Below are positions 1 to 8,167 of a stretch of DNA of 64,000 bases, one piece after another. The notes under the pieces were generated by a model that was not told the origin of the DNA, searched no databases, and was given only the letters and a program-made list of their open reading frames with translations. The stretch's first letter is position 1. Every line of letters starts with the position of its first letter. The translations under genes and the position numbers were made by a program. This stretch comes from Curvibacter sp. GWA2_64_110 (lineage in GTDB: Bacteria; Pseudomonadota; Gammaproteobacteria; Burkholderiales; Burkholderiaceae_C): positions 1-64,000 of the forward strand of contig MGPC01000018.1 in NCBI GenBank assembly GCA_001797315.1, in the 5' to 3' direction.

Positions 1-92
1 AGATCAAGCTGATCAAGCGTATGGCCTTCGGGTATCGCAATACCGACTACTTCTTCCTCAAGATCAAGGCAGCATTCCCCGGAAATCCGTGA
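1..92 (+). pseudogene. C-terminal end of an ISL3-type transposase (cut by window edge)
   Basis: The reading frame from base 3 to the stop at 90-92 gives about 29 residues ending in KRMAFGYRNTDYFFLKIKAA then FPGNP. The lysine-arginine, GYRN and FFLKI-AFPG pattern is the usual extreme C-terminus of ISL3 (IS204/IS1001/IS1165) transposases. Only the tail is inside the window, so whether the element is complete to the left cannot be told. No terminal inverted repeat was recognised between the stop and base 150. It is typed as a pseudogene only because it is a fragment here; it may be intact outside the window. Confidence 0.6.
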
Positions 93-103
93 AGAACCTG
101 AAA

Positions 104-127
104 AAAGCCCCGCCGAAGCGGGGCTTT
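104..127 (-). terminator. Rho-independent terminator after the first TRAP binding-protein gene
   Basis: A perfect 9-bp stem (104-112 with 119-127, core GCCCCG/CGGGGC) encloses a 6-base loop. Read on the minus strand it is followed by a run of six T (complement of A101-A106). It lies 22 bases past the stop of the minus-strand binding-protein gene. It may also stop plus-strand transcription leaving the transposase, but the U-run is better on the minus strand. Confidence 0.8.
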
Positions 128-149
128 GTATTGCAAAGGCGGGCTGGGT

Positions 150-1229
150 TTACAGCTTTTGTGCCTGCATGAAGCTGTCAAAACGCGCTTCGGTGAAGCG
201 GAACCACAGGTTCTGCTCGCGACGGAAGTTGGCGTAATCGGTGTAGACCTTCTTCCAGTTCGGGTTCTTGGCGCTGATTTCTTCGTACAGGGCCATGGAT
301 TCCTTGAAGGCGCGGTCCATCACGTCCTTCGGGAAGGGCACAACCTTGGTCTTGTTGGCCACCAGCTGCTTGAGGGCAGCCGGGTTCTTGGCATCGTACT
401 TGGCCTGCATTTCGGTGTGAGCGAAAGCGGCAGCCGATTCAACGATGGCCTTGTTTTCAGGCGACAGGGCGTCATAGGCCTTGTTGTTGACGAACACGTC
501 GAGCTGCGGGCCGCCTTCCCACCAGCCGGGGTAGTGGTAGAACGGTGCGACCTTGTTGAAGCCCAGCTTCTGGTCGTCGTACGGACCCACCCATTCGGCG
601 GCGTCGATGGTGCCCTTTTCCAGTGCCTGGTAGATCTCGCCGCCAGGAATGTTCTGCGGCACGCCGCCCATGCGTTCGACCACCTTGCCGGCGAAGCCGC
701 CGACGCGGAACTTCAGGCCCTTCATGTCGGCCATGGACTTTATCTGCTTGCGGTACCAGCCACCCATCTGGGCACCAGTGTTGCCGGCCGGGAAGTTGAC
801 GATGTTGTAGTTCTTGTAGAACTCGCGCATCAACTTCAGGCCATTGCCTTCATACATCCAGGCCGTCATCTGGCGGCTGTTCAGACCGAAGGGAATGGCG
901 CAGCCCAGGGCGAAGGTTTCGTCCTTGCCGAAGAAATAGTACGGAGCGGTATGGCAGCACTCCACGGTGCCGTTCTGCACGCCGTCCACCACGCCGAAAG
1001 CAGGCATCAACTCGCCGGCTGCATGCACCGAGATGGTGAACTTGCCGCCGGACATCTCGTTGACCTTCTTGGCGAAGGTTTCGGCAGCGCCGTGAATGGT
1101 GTCGAGCGACTTGGGGAAGCTCGAAGCCAGGCGCCAGCGGATGGCTGCTTGGGCATGCACTGCGGGCGCAGCGCCGGCAGCCAGCACACCGGCAATACCG
1201 GCCTGCTTGATAAGGGAACGACGATCCAT
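150..1229 (-). CDS. TRAP transporter substrate-binding protein, DctP/TakP type (copy 1)
   Basis: A 359-residue periplasmic binding protein of the DctP family, in the branch that includes the 2-oxo-acid binder TakP. It starts MDRRSLIKQAG with a Tat-like or Sec-like signal ending HAQA near residue 29. The mature part begins IRWRLASSFPKSLDT, typical of the family. Family hallmarks are the AGELMPAFGVVDGVQNGTVE region, the IKSMADMKGLKFRVGG arginine region and the EKGTIDAAEWVGPYDD segment that lines the ligand site in TakP-like proteins. A good Shine-Dalgarno (AAGGAG) lies just upstream of the ATG. No DctQ or DctM membrane subunits are nearby, so it is an orphan binding protein here. It is a close paralogue of the next gene. 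The ligand is inferred to be a small carboxylate; the sequence does not settle which. Confidence 0.9.
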   Translation of the reverse strand: MDRRSLIKQAGIAGVLAAGAAPAVHAQAAIRWRLASSFPKSLDTIHGAAETFAKKVNEMSGGKFTISVHAAGELMPAFGVVDGVQNGTVECCHTAPYYFFGKDETFALGCAIPFGLNSRQMTAWMYEGNGLKLMREFYKNYNIVNFPAGNTGAQMGGWYRKQIKSMADMKGLKFRVGGFAGKVVERMGGVPQNIPGGEIYQALEKGTIDAAEWVGPYDDQKLGFNKVAPFYHYPGWWEGGPQLDVFVNNKAYDALSPENKAIVESAAAFAHTEMQAKYDAKNPAALKQLVANKTKVVPFPKDVMDRAFKESMALYEEISAKNPNWKKVYTDYANFRREQNLWFRFTEARFDSFMQAQKL

Positions 1230-1269
1230 GAAATAACTCCTTGTGGGAATAACTAGGTGCTCGCGATTC

Positions 1270-1308
1270 TAGGGTTACCCCCTCGTGTCCGTATTAGGAG
1301 TTACCCCC
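1270..1308 (-). promoter_or_regulatory. Direct repeats upstream of TRAP binding-protein copy 1
   Basis: Two near-identical blocks on the plus strand, TAGGGTTACCCCC at 1270-1282 and TAGGAGTTACCCCC at 1295-1308, are repeated in the same orientation with the GTTACCCCC cores 26 bases apart. The first contains the palindrome GGGTTACCC. They sit 40-80 bases upstream of the start codon at 1229 and may be activator sites or promoter parts. No such pair is seen before the second copy. The bound protein is unknown. Confidence 0.35.
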
Positions 1309-1330
1309 GCTTTCCGGCTGAATGGCCATA

Positions 1331-1360
1331 AAAAAAGACGGGCCCGCAGGACCCGTCTTT
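1331..1360 (-). terminator. Rho-independent terminator after TRAP binding-protein copy 2
   Basis: A perfect 9-bp stem, AAAGACGGG at 1334-1342 with CCCGTCTTT at 1352-1360, encloses a 9-base loop. Read on the minus strand it is followed by a T run (complement of the A tract at 1329-1336). It lies 37 bases beyond the stop of the copy-2 gene, so the two tandem binding-protein genes are separated by a strong terminator and are probably separate transcripts. Confidence 0.85.
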
Positions 1361-1396
1361 CGCTTGGCATGAATCAGCGCGAAGCTGAATGAATGC

Positions 1397-2476
1397 TTAC
1401 AGTTTTTGCGCTTGCATGAACTGATCGAAGCGCGCTTCGGTGAAGCGGAACCACAGGTTCTGCTCGGCACGGAACTTGGCCAGATCGCCATAGATCTTCT
1501 TCCAGGTCGGGTTCTTGGCGCTGATCTCTTCGTACAGGGCCATGGACTCCTTGAAGGCGCGGTCCATGATGTCCTTCGGGAAAGGCAGCACCTTGGTCTT
1601 GTTGGCCACCAGCTGCTTGAGCGCGGTGGGGTTCTTCACGTCGTACTTGGCCTGCATCTCGGTGTGGGCGTAGGACGCGGCCGCCTCGACGATAGCCTTG
1701 TTCTCGGCCGACAGGGCGTCAAAGGCCTTGTTGTTGATGAAGAACTCAAGCTGCGGGCCGCCTTCCCACCAGGCCGGATAGTGGTAGAACGGCGCCACCT
1801 TGTTGAAGCCCAGCTTCTGGTCGTCGTACGGTCCGATCCACTCGGCGGCGTCCAATGTGCCTTTTTCCAGCGACTGGTAGATCTCACCGGCGGGGATGTT
1901 CTGCGGCACCACGCCCATGCGTTCCATCACCTTGCCGGCAAAGCCGCCGACGCGGAACTTCAGGCCCTTCATGTCGGCCAACGACTTGATCTGCTTGCGG
2001 TACCAGCCGCCCATCTGGGCACCGGTATTGCCGCCGGGGAAGTTCATGATGTTGTAGTTCTTGTAGAACTCGCGGGTGAGCTTCAAGCCGTTACCTTCGT
2101 ACATCCAGGCCGTCATCTGGCGGCTGTTCAGGCCGAAGGGGATGGAACAGCTCAGGGCGAAGGTGTCGTCTTTGCCGAAGAAGTAATAAGCGGCCGTGTG
2201 GGCCATTTCAACCGTGCTGTTCTGCAGGGCATCGACCACGCCGAAAGCGGGCATCAGCTCGCCGGCGGCATGGACGGACACGACAAACTTGCCGCCGGAC
2301 ATCTCGTTGACCTTCTTGGCAAAGGTCTCGGCACCGCCGAACACGGTATCGAGCGACTTCGGGAAGCTCGAAGCCAGGCGCCAGCGAACGGCAGCTTGGG
2401 CATGCGCCGCCGGTGCAGCGCCTGCGGCCAGAATGCCGGCAATACCGGCATGCTTGATGATGGAACGACGATCCAT
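1397..2476 (-). CDS. TRAP transporter substrate-binding protein, DctP/TakP type (copy 2)
   Basis: Also 359 residues and collinear with copy 1 along its whole length without a gap. Substitutions are scattered (for example CHTAPYYFFGKDET in copy 1 against AHTAAYYFFGKDDT here, and WVGPYDD against WIGPYDD). It has the same signal peptide plan (MDRRSIIKHAG ... HAQA) and the same ligand-site segment GTLDAAEW. The pair is a tandem gene duplication that has diverged but is kept functional. Its start lies 128 bases past the dxs stop on the same strand, with a leader inverted repeat at 2504-2533. As for copy 1, no membrane subunits are present. It presumably works with DctQM encoded elsewhere. The ligand is unproven. 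Confidence 0.9.
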   Translation of the reverse strand: MDRRSIIKHAGIAGILAAGAAPAAHAQAAVRWRLASSFPKSLDTVFGGAETFAKKVNEMSGGKFVVSVHAAGELMPAFGVVDALQNSTVEMAHTAAYYFFGKDDTFALSCSIPFGLNSRQMTAWMYEGNGLKLTREFYKNYNIMNFPGGNTGAQMGGWYRKQIKSLADMKGLKFRVGGFAGKVMERMGVVPQNIPAGEIYQSLEKGTLDAAEWIGPYDDQKLGFNKVAPFYHYPAWWEGGPQLEFFINNKAFDALSAENKAIVEAAASYAHTEMQAKYDVKNPTALKQLVANKTKVLPFPKDIMDRAFKESMALYEEISAKNPTWKKIYGDLAKFRAEQNLWFRFTEARFDQFMQAQKL

Positions 2477-2503
2477 TGTTATTGACTCCAGTACATTGAT
2501 TCA

Positions 2504-2533
2504 GCTTCCTGCGCGCACACTGCGGCAGGAAGC
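2504..2533 (-). promoter_or_regulatory. Inverted repeat in the leader of TRAP copy 2
   Basis: GCTTCCTGC (2504-2512) and GCAGGAAGC (2525-2533) form a perfect 9-bp inverted repeat with a 12-base GC-rich loop, between the dxs stop and the copy-2 start. There is no T run after it on the minus strand, so it is not an obvious intrinsic terminator. It could be an operator or a leader hairpin. Confidence 0.4.
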
Positions 2534-2604
2534 CTTGAAGTGTATCCCGACAAACCCGGGAAAACCCTTGGCAGACGGCTGAAACCGTCCAAGCCTGGGG
2601 GTCT

Positions 2605-4503
2605 TCAGGCCACGGCCTTGAGCGTCGGCCGTGCTTGCGCCACCAGTTCGGGAAAGCGCTTCTCAAGCGCCGCCTGGATACCGGCCGCATCAAGCCCCTG
2701 CATGCTCAGCAGCTTGGCGGGGTCGCCGTGCTCGATGAAGACGTCGGGCAGGCCCAGCTGCAGCAGCGGCTTGAGCACGCCGGCCGCCTGCAGCGCCTCG
2801 CTCACCGCGCTGCCGGCACCGCCCATGACGGCACCCTCCTCCACCGTGACCAGCGCCTCGTGCTCGGTCGCCACCTTGAGCAGCAGTTCGGTATCGAGCG
2901 GCTTGGCCCAGCGCATGTTGACCACCGTGGCCCCCAGCTTTTCCGCCGCCGCCAGCGCCGGATAGAGCAAGGTGCCGAAAGCCAGGATGGCAAGGCCCTT
3001 GCCCTGGCGGCGCACTTCGCCTTTGCCGTAGGGCAGTCCTTGCAGTCCCGCTTCGGTGGCGATGCCGGCACCGGCACCGCGCGGGTAGCGCACCGCCACC
3101 GGGTGGTTCTGTTCGAACGCGGTGGAGAGCAGCTGGCGGCATTCGCGCTCGTCGGCCGGGCAGGCCACGCTGACGTTCGGAATGCAGCGCAGGTAGGCGA
3201 TGTCGTAGGCGCCGGCGTGCGTGGCACCGTCGGCCCCCACCAGGCCGGCGCGGTCGAGCGCGAACACCACCGGCAGGTTCTGCAGCGCCACGTCGTGGAT
3301 CAGCTGGTCGTAGGCGCGCTGCAGGAAGGTGGAGTAGATCGCCACCACCGGCTTCAGCCCCTCGCAGGCCAGGCCAGCAGCAAAGGTGACCGCATGCTGC
3401 TCGGCAATGCCGACGTCGTAATAACGATCCGGGAAGCGCTGGTGGAACTCCACCATGCCCGAGCCCTCGCGCATGGCCGGCGTGATGCCGACCAGGCGCG
3501 GGTCTTTCTCGGCCATGTCGCACAGCCAGTGGCCGAACACCTGGGTGAAGGTCTGTTTCGGCGGCGTCGCCGGCTTTTGCAGGCCGACCGCCGGGTCGAA
3601 CTTGCCCGGGCCGTGGTAGGCCACCGGGTCGGCCTCGGCCAGCTTGTAGCCCTGGCCCTTCTTGGTCACCACGTGCAGGAATTGCGGCCCCTTGAGGTGC
3701 TTGATGTTCTCCAGCGTCGGTATCAGCGATTCGAGGTCGTGGCCGTCGATCGGGCCGATGTAGTTGAAGCCGAACTTCTCGAACAGGGTCGCCGGCACCA
3801 CCATGCCCTTGGCATGCTCCTCGATGCGCTTGGCCAGCTCGAACAGCGGCGGCGCGCCCTTGAGCACCGTCTTGCCCACGCTCTTGGCAGCGGCATAGAA
3901 CTGGCCGCTCATGAGCTGCGCCAGGTAGCGGTTGAGCGCGCCCACCGGCGGGCTGATGCTCATGTCGTTGTCGTTGAGGATGACCAGCAAGCGGCAGTCT
4001 TCCACGCCGCCGTGGTTGAGCGCCTCGAAGGCCATGCCGGCCGTCATGGCGCCGTCGCCGATCACGGCCACGGCATGACGGTCCTCACCCTTTTGCCGCG
4101 CCGCCAATGCCATGCCCAGCGCGGCGGAAATCGACGTGCTGGAATGCGCGGTGCCGAAGGCGTCGTACTCGCTCTCGCTGCGCTGCGGAAAGCCGGACAG
4201 GCCGCCGAGCTGGCGCAAGGTGCCCATGCGCTCGCGCCGGCCGGTCAGGATCTTGTGCGGGTAGGTCTGGTGGCCCACGTCCCACACCAGACGGTCGTGC
4301 GGGGTGTTGAAGACGTAGTGCAGCGCCACCGTGAGTTCCACCGTGCCGAGGTTGGAACTGAGGTGGCCGCCGGTCCTGGCCACGCTTTCCAGCAGATAGG
4401 CGCGCAGTTCGTCGGCCAGCGTGCGCAGCTGGTGGCGCGTCAGCTTGCGCAGATCCGCCGGATCATTGACGGTCTGCAGCAAGGGATAGGAGGTGTTCGA
4501 CAT
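2605..4503 (-). CDS. dxs: 1-deoxy-D-xylulose-5-phosphate synthase
   Basis: A 632-residue cytosolic thiamine-diphosphate enzyme that condenses pyruvate and glyceraldehyde 3-phosphate, the first step of the methylerythritol phosphate route to isoprenoids. It opens with [20 protein letters not shown] and the family's [19 protein letters not shown] segment. The ThDP-binding [15 protein letters not shown] motif is followed by NDND, and the transketolase-like pyrimidine-binding domain carries [18 protein letters not shown]. The [18 protein letters not shown] region and C-terminal [14 protein letters not shown] are also standard. Length is normal. It lies downstream of ispA and xseB on the same strand, the usual isoprenoid grouping in this family. 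A 61-base gap from ispA is filled entirely by an interspersed repeat. Confidence 0.97.
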   Translation of the reverse strand: MSNTSYPLLQTVNDPADLRKLTRHQLRTLADELRAYLLESVARTGGHLSSNLGTVELTVALHYVFNTPHDRLVWDVGHQTYPHKILTGRRERMGTLRQLGGLSGFPQRSESEYDAFGTAHSSTSISAALGMALAARQKGEDRHAVAVIGDGAMTAGMAFEALNHGGVEDCRLLVILNDNDMSISPPVGALNRYLAQLMSGQFYAAAKSVGKTVLKGAPPLFELAKRIEEHAKGMVVPATLFEKFGFNYIGPIDGHDLESLIPTLENIKHLKGPQFLHVVTKKGQGYKLAEADPVAYHGPGKFDPAVGLQKPATPPKQTFTQVFGHWLCDMAEKDPRLVGITPAMREGSGMVEFHQRFPDRYYDVGIAEQHAVTFAAGLACEGLKPVVAIYSTFLQRAYDQLIHDVALQNLPVVFALDRAGLVGADGATHAGAYDIAYLRCIPNVSVACPADERECRQLLSTAFEQNHPVAVRYPRGAGAGIATEAGLQGLPYGKGEVRRQGKGLAILAFGTLLYPALAAAEKLGATVVNMRWAKPLDTELLLKVATEHEALVTVEEGAVMGGAGSAVSEALQAAGVLKPLLQLGLPDVFIEHGDPAKLLSMQGLDAAGIQAALEKRFPELVAQARPTLKAVA

Positions 4504-4504
4504 A

Positions 4505-4564
4505 CGCTATGTTTTTGATAGCTGGTTGCGCAATACTGAAAAGGGCTTGATGCCGATTTGACTC
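4505..4564 (+). repeat. Interspersed palindromic repeat (full-length copy, dxs-ispA gap)
   Basis: The stretch reads GCTAT-gtttttg-ATAGCTGGTTGCGC, a short spacer, AAGGGCTTGATGCCGATTT and then GACTC. The same order of blocks is found at 12536-12595 and 30179-30239 (reverse orientation) and, more loosely, at 14889-14944. It occupies all of the space between the dxs start and the ispA stop codon. This is the plus-strand reading; the neighbouring genes run on the minus strand. From memory, elements with this plan are widespread in Comamonadaceae genomes. Confidence 0.7.
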
Positions 4565-5476
4565 TCAGCTGACACGATTGACCACCATGTCGGCCAGGGC
4601 GCTCAGGGCCCGCGTCTCGGCCAGGCCGCTGGCATCGAGCGCGGCCAGCGCCTGCGCCAGCAGCTCCTGCGCGTAGACACGTGAGCGTTCCAGCCCGAGG
4701 ATGGAGACATAGGTCGGCTTGTCCTGCTCGGCATCCTTGCCGGCGGTCTTGCCCAGGGTCGCGGAGTCGGCCGTCACGTCCAGGATGTCGTCCACCACCT
4801 GGAAGGCCAGGCCGATGGCGGCGCCGTAGTTGGACAAGGCCTGTTGTTCAACGGCGGTCACCTCGCCGCAGGTCGCCCCCATCAGCACGCTGCCCTGCAA
4901 CAGGGCGCCGGTCTTGAGGCGGTGCATTTCGCGCAGTTGCGCCTCGTTCAGCTTGACGCCGACGCTGGCCAGGTCGATGGCCTGGCCGCCGGCCATGCCG
5001 GCACTGCCGGCCGCACGCGCCAGCAGGCGGCACAAGCGTGCCTGCATGGGTTCGGGCACGCTGCCGTCGTCGGGCGTGAGCAGCTCGAAGGCCAGCGCCT
5101 GCAGCGCGTCGCCGGCCAGCAAGGCACTGGCTTCGCCGAACTGCACGTGCACGGTGGGCTTGCCGCGGCGCAGCACGTCGTTGTCCATGCAGGGCATGTC
5201 GTCGTGTACCAGGGAATAGGCATGGATCAGTTCCACCGCGCAGGCCGCGCGCAGGGCAGCCTGCATGTTGCCGCCCACCGCCTCGGCGGCAGCCAGCACC
5301 AGCAAGGGGCGCAGGCGCTTGCCGCCGTCGAGCACGGCATAACGCATGGCCTGCCCCAGGCCGGCGGGGCCATCGGGCGCGACCCAGGTCGAGAGCGCCT
5401 GTTCAACGCGGTCCAGCCGCTCGGCGCTCCAGGCGCGCAGATCCAGTTCAGCCAGCTGAGTCACTCGGGTGTCCAT
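4565..5476 (-). CDS. ispA: Farnesyl diphosphate synthase (short-chain polyprenyl synthase)
   Basis: A 303-residue class I trans-prenyltransferase making farnesyl diphosphate from IPP and DMAPP, acting directly downstream of the MEP pathway started by dxs. The first aspartate-rich motif is [12 protein letters not shown] and the second is [11 protein letters not shown]. The [19 protein letters not shown] substrate region and the [14 protein letters not shown] segment are also present. The start chosen is the ATG at 5476 ([17 protein letters not shown]). A longer reading upstream is just the xseB gene read out of frame. The first 16 bases overlap the end of xseB, which suggests translational coupling. 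Length fits the bacterial family. Confidence 0.95.
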   Translation of the reverse strand: MDTRVTQLAELDLRAWSAERLDRVEQALSTWVAPDGPAGLGQAMRYAVLDGGKRLRPLLVLAAAEAVGGNMQAALRAACAVELIHAYSLVHDDMPCMDNDVLRRGKPTVHVQFGEASALLAGDALQALAFELLTPDDGSVPEPMQARLCRLLARAAGSAGMAGGQAIDLASVGVKLNEAQLREMHRLKTGALLQGSVLMGATCGEVTAVEQQALSNYGAAIGLAFQVVDDILDVTADSATLGKTAGKDAEQDKPTYVSILGLERSRVYAQELLAQALAALDASGLAETRALSALADMVVNRVS

Positions 5477-5703
5477 GTCTTGAGCGTGCCTTCGTCCAGC
5501 ACCTTGATCTGGGCTTCCACCGCCTCGAGCTTGTCGCGGCAGTACTTGAGCAGTTCGGCACCGCGCTGGTAGCCGGACAGCAGTTGTTCCAGCGGCATGT
5601 CGCCGGATTCGAGCCGGCTGACCAGCTGTTCGAGTTCTGCCAGCGCCGCCTCGTAGCTGGCGGGCAGGCTGGATGCGGGCGTGGAGGGAGAAGCCTTGGC
5701 CAT
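5461..5703 (-). CDS. xseB: Exodeoxyribonuclease VII small subunit
   Basis: An 80-residue protein with the XseB signature: [20 protein letters not shown], then [20 protein letters not shown], which form two amphipathic helices. It pairs with XseA (not in this window) to make exonuclease VII, a single-strand DNA exonuclease. The start is the ATG at 5703 ([12 protein letters not shown]); upstream in-frame codons encode an unrelated basic stretch. It is the first gene of the xseB-ispA-dxs group and overlaps ispA. Confidence 0.93.
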   Translation of the reverse strand: MAKASPSTPASSLPASYEAALAELEQLVSRLESGDMPLEQLLSGYQRGAELLKYCRDKLEAVEAQIKVLDEGTLKTWTPE

Positions 5704-5850
5704 GGAAGCGAGAAAGGTGTAAACCTGCAATTTTAGGCTGCACACCGCCAAGCGGGGGCGCCGGACGTGCAAAAGTCCTGGAAAGGCGCGCGAAATCCGC
5801 GGGCGGATCGCAAAATAGGCCATTCAGCGCGCCACGAAGCGCCCCCGGGG

Positions 5851-5856
5851 TACAAT
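5851..5856 (+). promoter_or_regulatory. Candidate -10 element (TACAAT) before the Rieske oxygenase gene
   Basis: TACAAT matches the sigma-70 -10 consensus at five of six positions and lies about 100 bases upstream of the start codon at 5956, in the divergent gap with xseB. No convincing -35 was found at the right spacing. The ~95-base leader between it and the ATG was inspected for known riboswitch cores and none was recognised. Confidence 0.3.
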
Positions 5857-5955
5857 CTCCGGTCCTCTTCGGCCTGCCTCACACGCAAAGCCATTTCCGT
5901 TTTTCCACGCCCGTAGGCGTACCTCCCTGTGGGGAGTCTTTAGGTCAGGTCACCC

Positions 5956-7077
5956 ATGTCTGATTTAAGTCTTCAACTGCAGCAGGCGCACAGCCAACTA
6001 CCAGTTTCAAGCTACTTTGACGAGGCGCTGTTCCAGCGCGAGATGGCGCTGATCTTTCAGCGCGGGCCCCGTTATGTGGGGCATGCCGCCAGCGTCCCGG
6101 AAGTGGGCGACTACTATGCCCTGCCGCAGGAAAACGAGGGCCGCGCCCTGGTGCGCACGCCGCAGGGCGTGGAACTGGTCTCCAACGTCTGCCGGCACCG
6201 CCAGGCCGTCATGCTCAAGGGCCGCGGCTCGCTCAATCACACCCAGCCGGGCAGCGCCGGCGGCAACATCGTGTGCCCGCTGCACCGCTGGACCTACTCG
6301 GCCCAGGGCCAGCTCATTGGTGCGCCGCACTTTGCGCACGACCCCTGCCTGAACCTGAACAACTACCAGTTGCGCGAATGGAACGGCCTGCTGTTTGAAG
6401 ACAACGGCCGCAACATCGAAGCCGACCTGGCCGGCATGGGCCCGCGCGCCGAGCTCGACTTTGCCGGCTTCACGCTCGACCGCGTCGAGTTGCACGAGTG
6501 CAACTACAACTGGAAGACCTTCATCGAGGTCTATCTGGAGGACTACCACGTCGGCCCCTTCCACCCCGGGCTGGGCAGCTTCGTCACCTGCGACGACCTG
6601 CGCTGGGAGTTCCAGGACAACTACTCGGTCCAGACGGTGGGTGTCTCCAGCGCCTTCGGCCGCCCCGGCTCCGCCGTCTACCAGCGCTGGCACGACGCCT
6701 TGCTGAAATACCGCAATGGCCAGCGGCCCGAGCGCGGCGCCATCTGGCTGACCTACTACCCGCACATCATGGTCGAGTGGTACCCGCACGTGCTGACCGT
6801 CTCCACACTGCACCCGGTCAGCACCGGCAAGACGCTCAACATGGTGGAGTTCTACTACCCGGAGGACATCACCGCCTTCGAGCGCGAGTTCGTCGAAGCC
6901 CAGCAGGCGGCCTACATGGAGACCTGCATCGAGGACGACGAAATCGGCGAGCGCATGGACGCCGGCCGCCGCGCCCTGTTCGAGCGCGGCGACAACGAAG
7001 TCGGCCCCTATCAGAGCCCGATGGAAGACGGCATGCAGCACTTCCACGAGTGGTACCGCAAGCAGATGGGGCTCTGA
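5956..7077 (+). CDS. Rieske [2Fe-2S] aromatic ring-hydroxylating oxygenase, alpha-type subunit
   Basis: A 373-residue protein with an N-terminal Rieske domain followed by an SRPBCC-type catalytic domain. The Rieske ligands are clear: C79-x-H81 in NVCRHRQAVML and C107-x2-H110 in CPLHRWTYS. The mononuclear iron site is suggested by EVYLEDYHVGPFHPGL, where the two histidines follow an acidic residue as in ring-hydroxylating oxygenases. No ferredoxin or reductase partner is adjacent, so the electron donor must be elsewhere. The next gene, a DMT transporter, begins 37 bases downstream on the same strand. The substrate cannot be assigned. Several such single-component alpha subunits act on choline-like or aromatic compounds, but that is family knowledge only. 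Confidence 0.85.
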   Translation: MSDLSLQLQQAHSQLPVSSYFDEALFQREMALIFQRGPRYVGHAASVPEVGDYYALPQENEGRALVRTPQGVELVSNVCRHRQAVMLKGRGSLNHTQPGSAGGNIVCPLHRWTYSAQGQLIGAPHFAHDPCLNLNNYQLREWNGLLFEDNGRNIEADLAGMGPRAELDFAGFTLDRVELHECNYNWKTFIEVYLEDYHVGPFHPGLGSFVTCDDLRWEFQDNYSVQTVGVSSAFGRPGSAVYQRWHDALLKYRNGQRPERGAIWLTYYPHIMVEWYPHVLTVSTLHPVSTGKTLNMVEFYYPEDITAFEREFVEAQQAAYMETCIEDDEIGERMDAGRRALFERGDNEVGPYQSPMEDGMQHFHEWYRKQMGL

Positions 7078-7113
7078 GCCCCTTTCTGCTCGCCCTGACA
7101 AAACGACGCCACG

Positions 7114-8001
7114 ATGCAAGCCCTCTGGATGGTGCTGGGCGCCTTCTTCTTTGCCACCATGGGTGTGGGCGTGAAGATCGCCTCGCAAAATTTCAACACC
7201 TTCGAGCTGGTGTTCTACCGCGGCCTGATCAGCATCGCCTTCATGGCGGTGATCCTGCGCACGCGAGGCACCTCGCTGCGCACGACGGTCCCCTTCATGC
7301 ATGCCTGGCGCAGCGTGGTCGGCGGCTTCTCGCTCGGCGCCTGGTTCTTCGCCATCGCCCACCTGCCGCTGGCCACTGCCATGACGCTCAACTACATGAG
7401 CGGCATCTGGGTCGCCGCCTTCATCATCGGCGGCGCGCTCCTGATGGGCAAAAGCGAACGCCAGGGCCCGCTGCTGGCCACCGTGCTGCTCGGCTTCGCC
7501 GGCGTGGTGCTGACGCTGCGCCCGACCATCGACCAGAACCAGCTGTTCGCCGGCTTGATCGGCCTGCTCTCGGGCATGAGCGCCTCGCTGGCCTACCTGC
7601 AGGTCACAGCGCTGGGCCGCGTCGGCGAGCCGGTGGGGCGCACCGTGTTCTATTTTGCTGTCGGCACCACGGTGGCCGGCGGCCTGGGCATCCTCTTCAC
7701 CGGTTTCACGCCCTGGCAACAGATCACCTGGCAGGCGGCGGTCTGGCTGCTGCCGATCGGCGTGCTGGCCTCGCTCGGCCAGTGGTGCATGACGCGCGCC
7801 TACAGCCGCGGCCACACCCTGGTGGTGGCCAGCCTGCAGTATTCGGGCATCGTCTTTGCCGCGCTCTACAGCCTGCTGCTGTTCGGCGACCGGATCCCGC
7901 TGTCCGGCTGGCTGGGCATCGCGCTCATCGTCACCAGCGGCGTGGCCGCCACCTTCTTGCGCGAGCGCGCCATTCCCGACACGCCGGCTGAAGAACACTG
8001 A
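7114..8001 (+). CDS. DMT superfamily transporter (EamA/RhaT type)
   Basis: A 295-residue inner-membrane protein made of two EamA repeats with about ten hydrophobic segments. The first repeat runs MQALWMVLGAFFFATMGVGV to about residue 135, the second from GLIGLLSGMSASLAYLQVTA to the end. Family-typical features are the FYRGLISIAFM arginine in helix 2, ATAMTLNYMSG, and AYSRGHTLVVASLQYSGIVF with its closing helix. It starts 37 bases after the Rieske gene, so the two may be cotranscribed. DMT proteins export amino acids or other small metabolites; the cargo here is unknown. Confidence 0.88.
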   Translation: MQALWMVLGAFFFATMGVGVKIASQNFNTFELVFYRGLISIAFMAVILRTRGTSLRTTVPFMHAWRSVVGGFSLGAWFFAIAHLPLATAMTLNYMSGIWVAAFIIGGALLMGKSERQGPLLATVLLGFAGVVLTLRPTIDQNQLFAGLIGLLSGMSASLAYLQVTALGRVGEPVGRTVFYFAVGTTVAGGLGILFTGFTPWQQITWQAAVWLLPIGVLASLGQWCMTRAYSRGHTLVVASLQYSGIVFAALYSLLLFGDRIPLSGWLGIALIVTSGVAATFLRERAIPDTPAEEH

Positions 8002-8032
8002 GAGCCACCCCCGACTCTCGCCCACTGCGTGT

Positions 8033-8100
8033 GGCTCGCATCCCCCCTCAAGGGGGCGCACCCGGCGGCCCGGCGAAGCCGGTTCCGCGGGTGCCCTGGC
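8033..8100 (+). repeat. Palindromic intergenic repeat with two hairpins
   Basis: A CCCCCT-ca-AGGGGG hairpin (8043-8056) is followed by a compound hairpin: outer stem GCACCCG (8058-8064) with CGGGTGC (8088-8094), inner stem CCGGC-gaa-GCCGG (8070-8082). It sits between the DMT transporter stop and the sulfurtransferase start. This layout recalls a second class of interspersed palindromes that I remember from Comamonadaceae genomes. There is no second copy in the window. It could act as a transcriptional attenuator or mRNA-stabilising element. Confidence 0.55.
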
Positions 8101-8167
8101 TTGAGCCTTGGCATGTCAACGCCATTGGCGATGCGCAGTACCATTTGGCATCACACAAGGACACTTC

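Noticed and set aside
1-150. Complete insertion sequence at the left edge
   Set aside because: Only the transposase tail is inside the window and no terminal inverted repeat could be identified, so only a fragment is reported.
2635-4518. 627-codon plus-strand frame opposite dxs
   Set aside because: Shadow of dxs; composition is typical of antisense reading in GC-rich DNA.
5824-5955. Possible riboswitch in the leader of the Rieske oxygenase gene
   Set aside because: The leader is long enough, but no conserved core of a known class was recognised; only a -10-like hexamer is reported.
6007-8061. 684-codon minus-strand frame opposite the Rieske and DMT genes
   Set aside because: It covers two clear genes on the other strand and has no recognisable motif.
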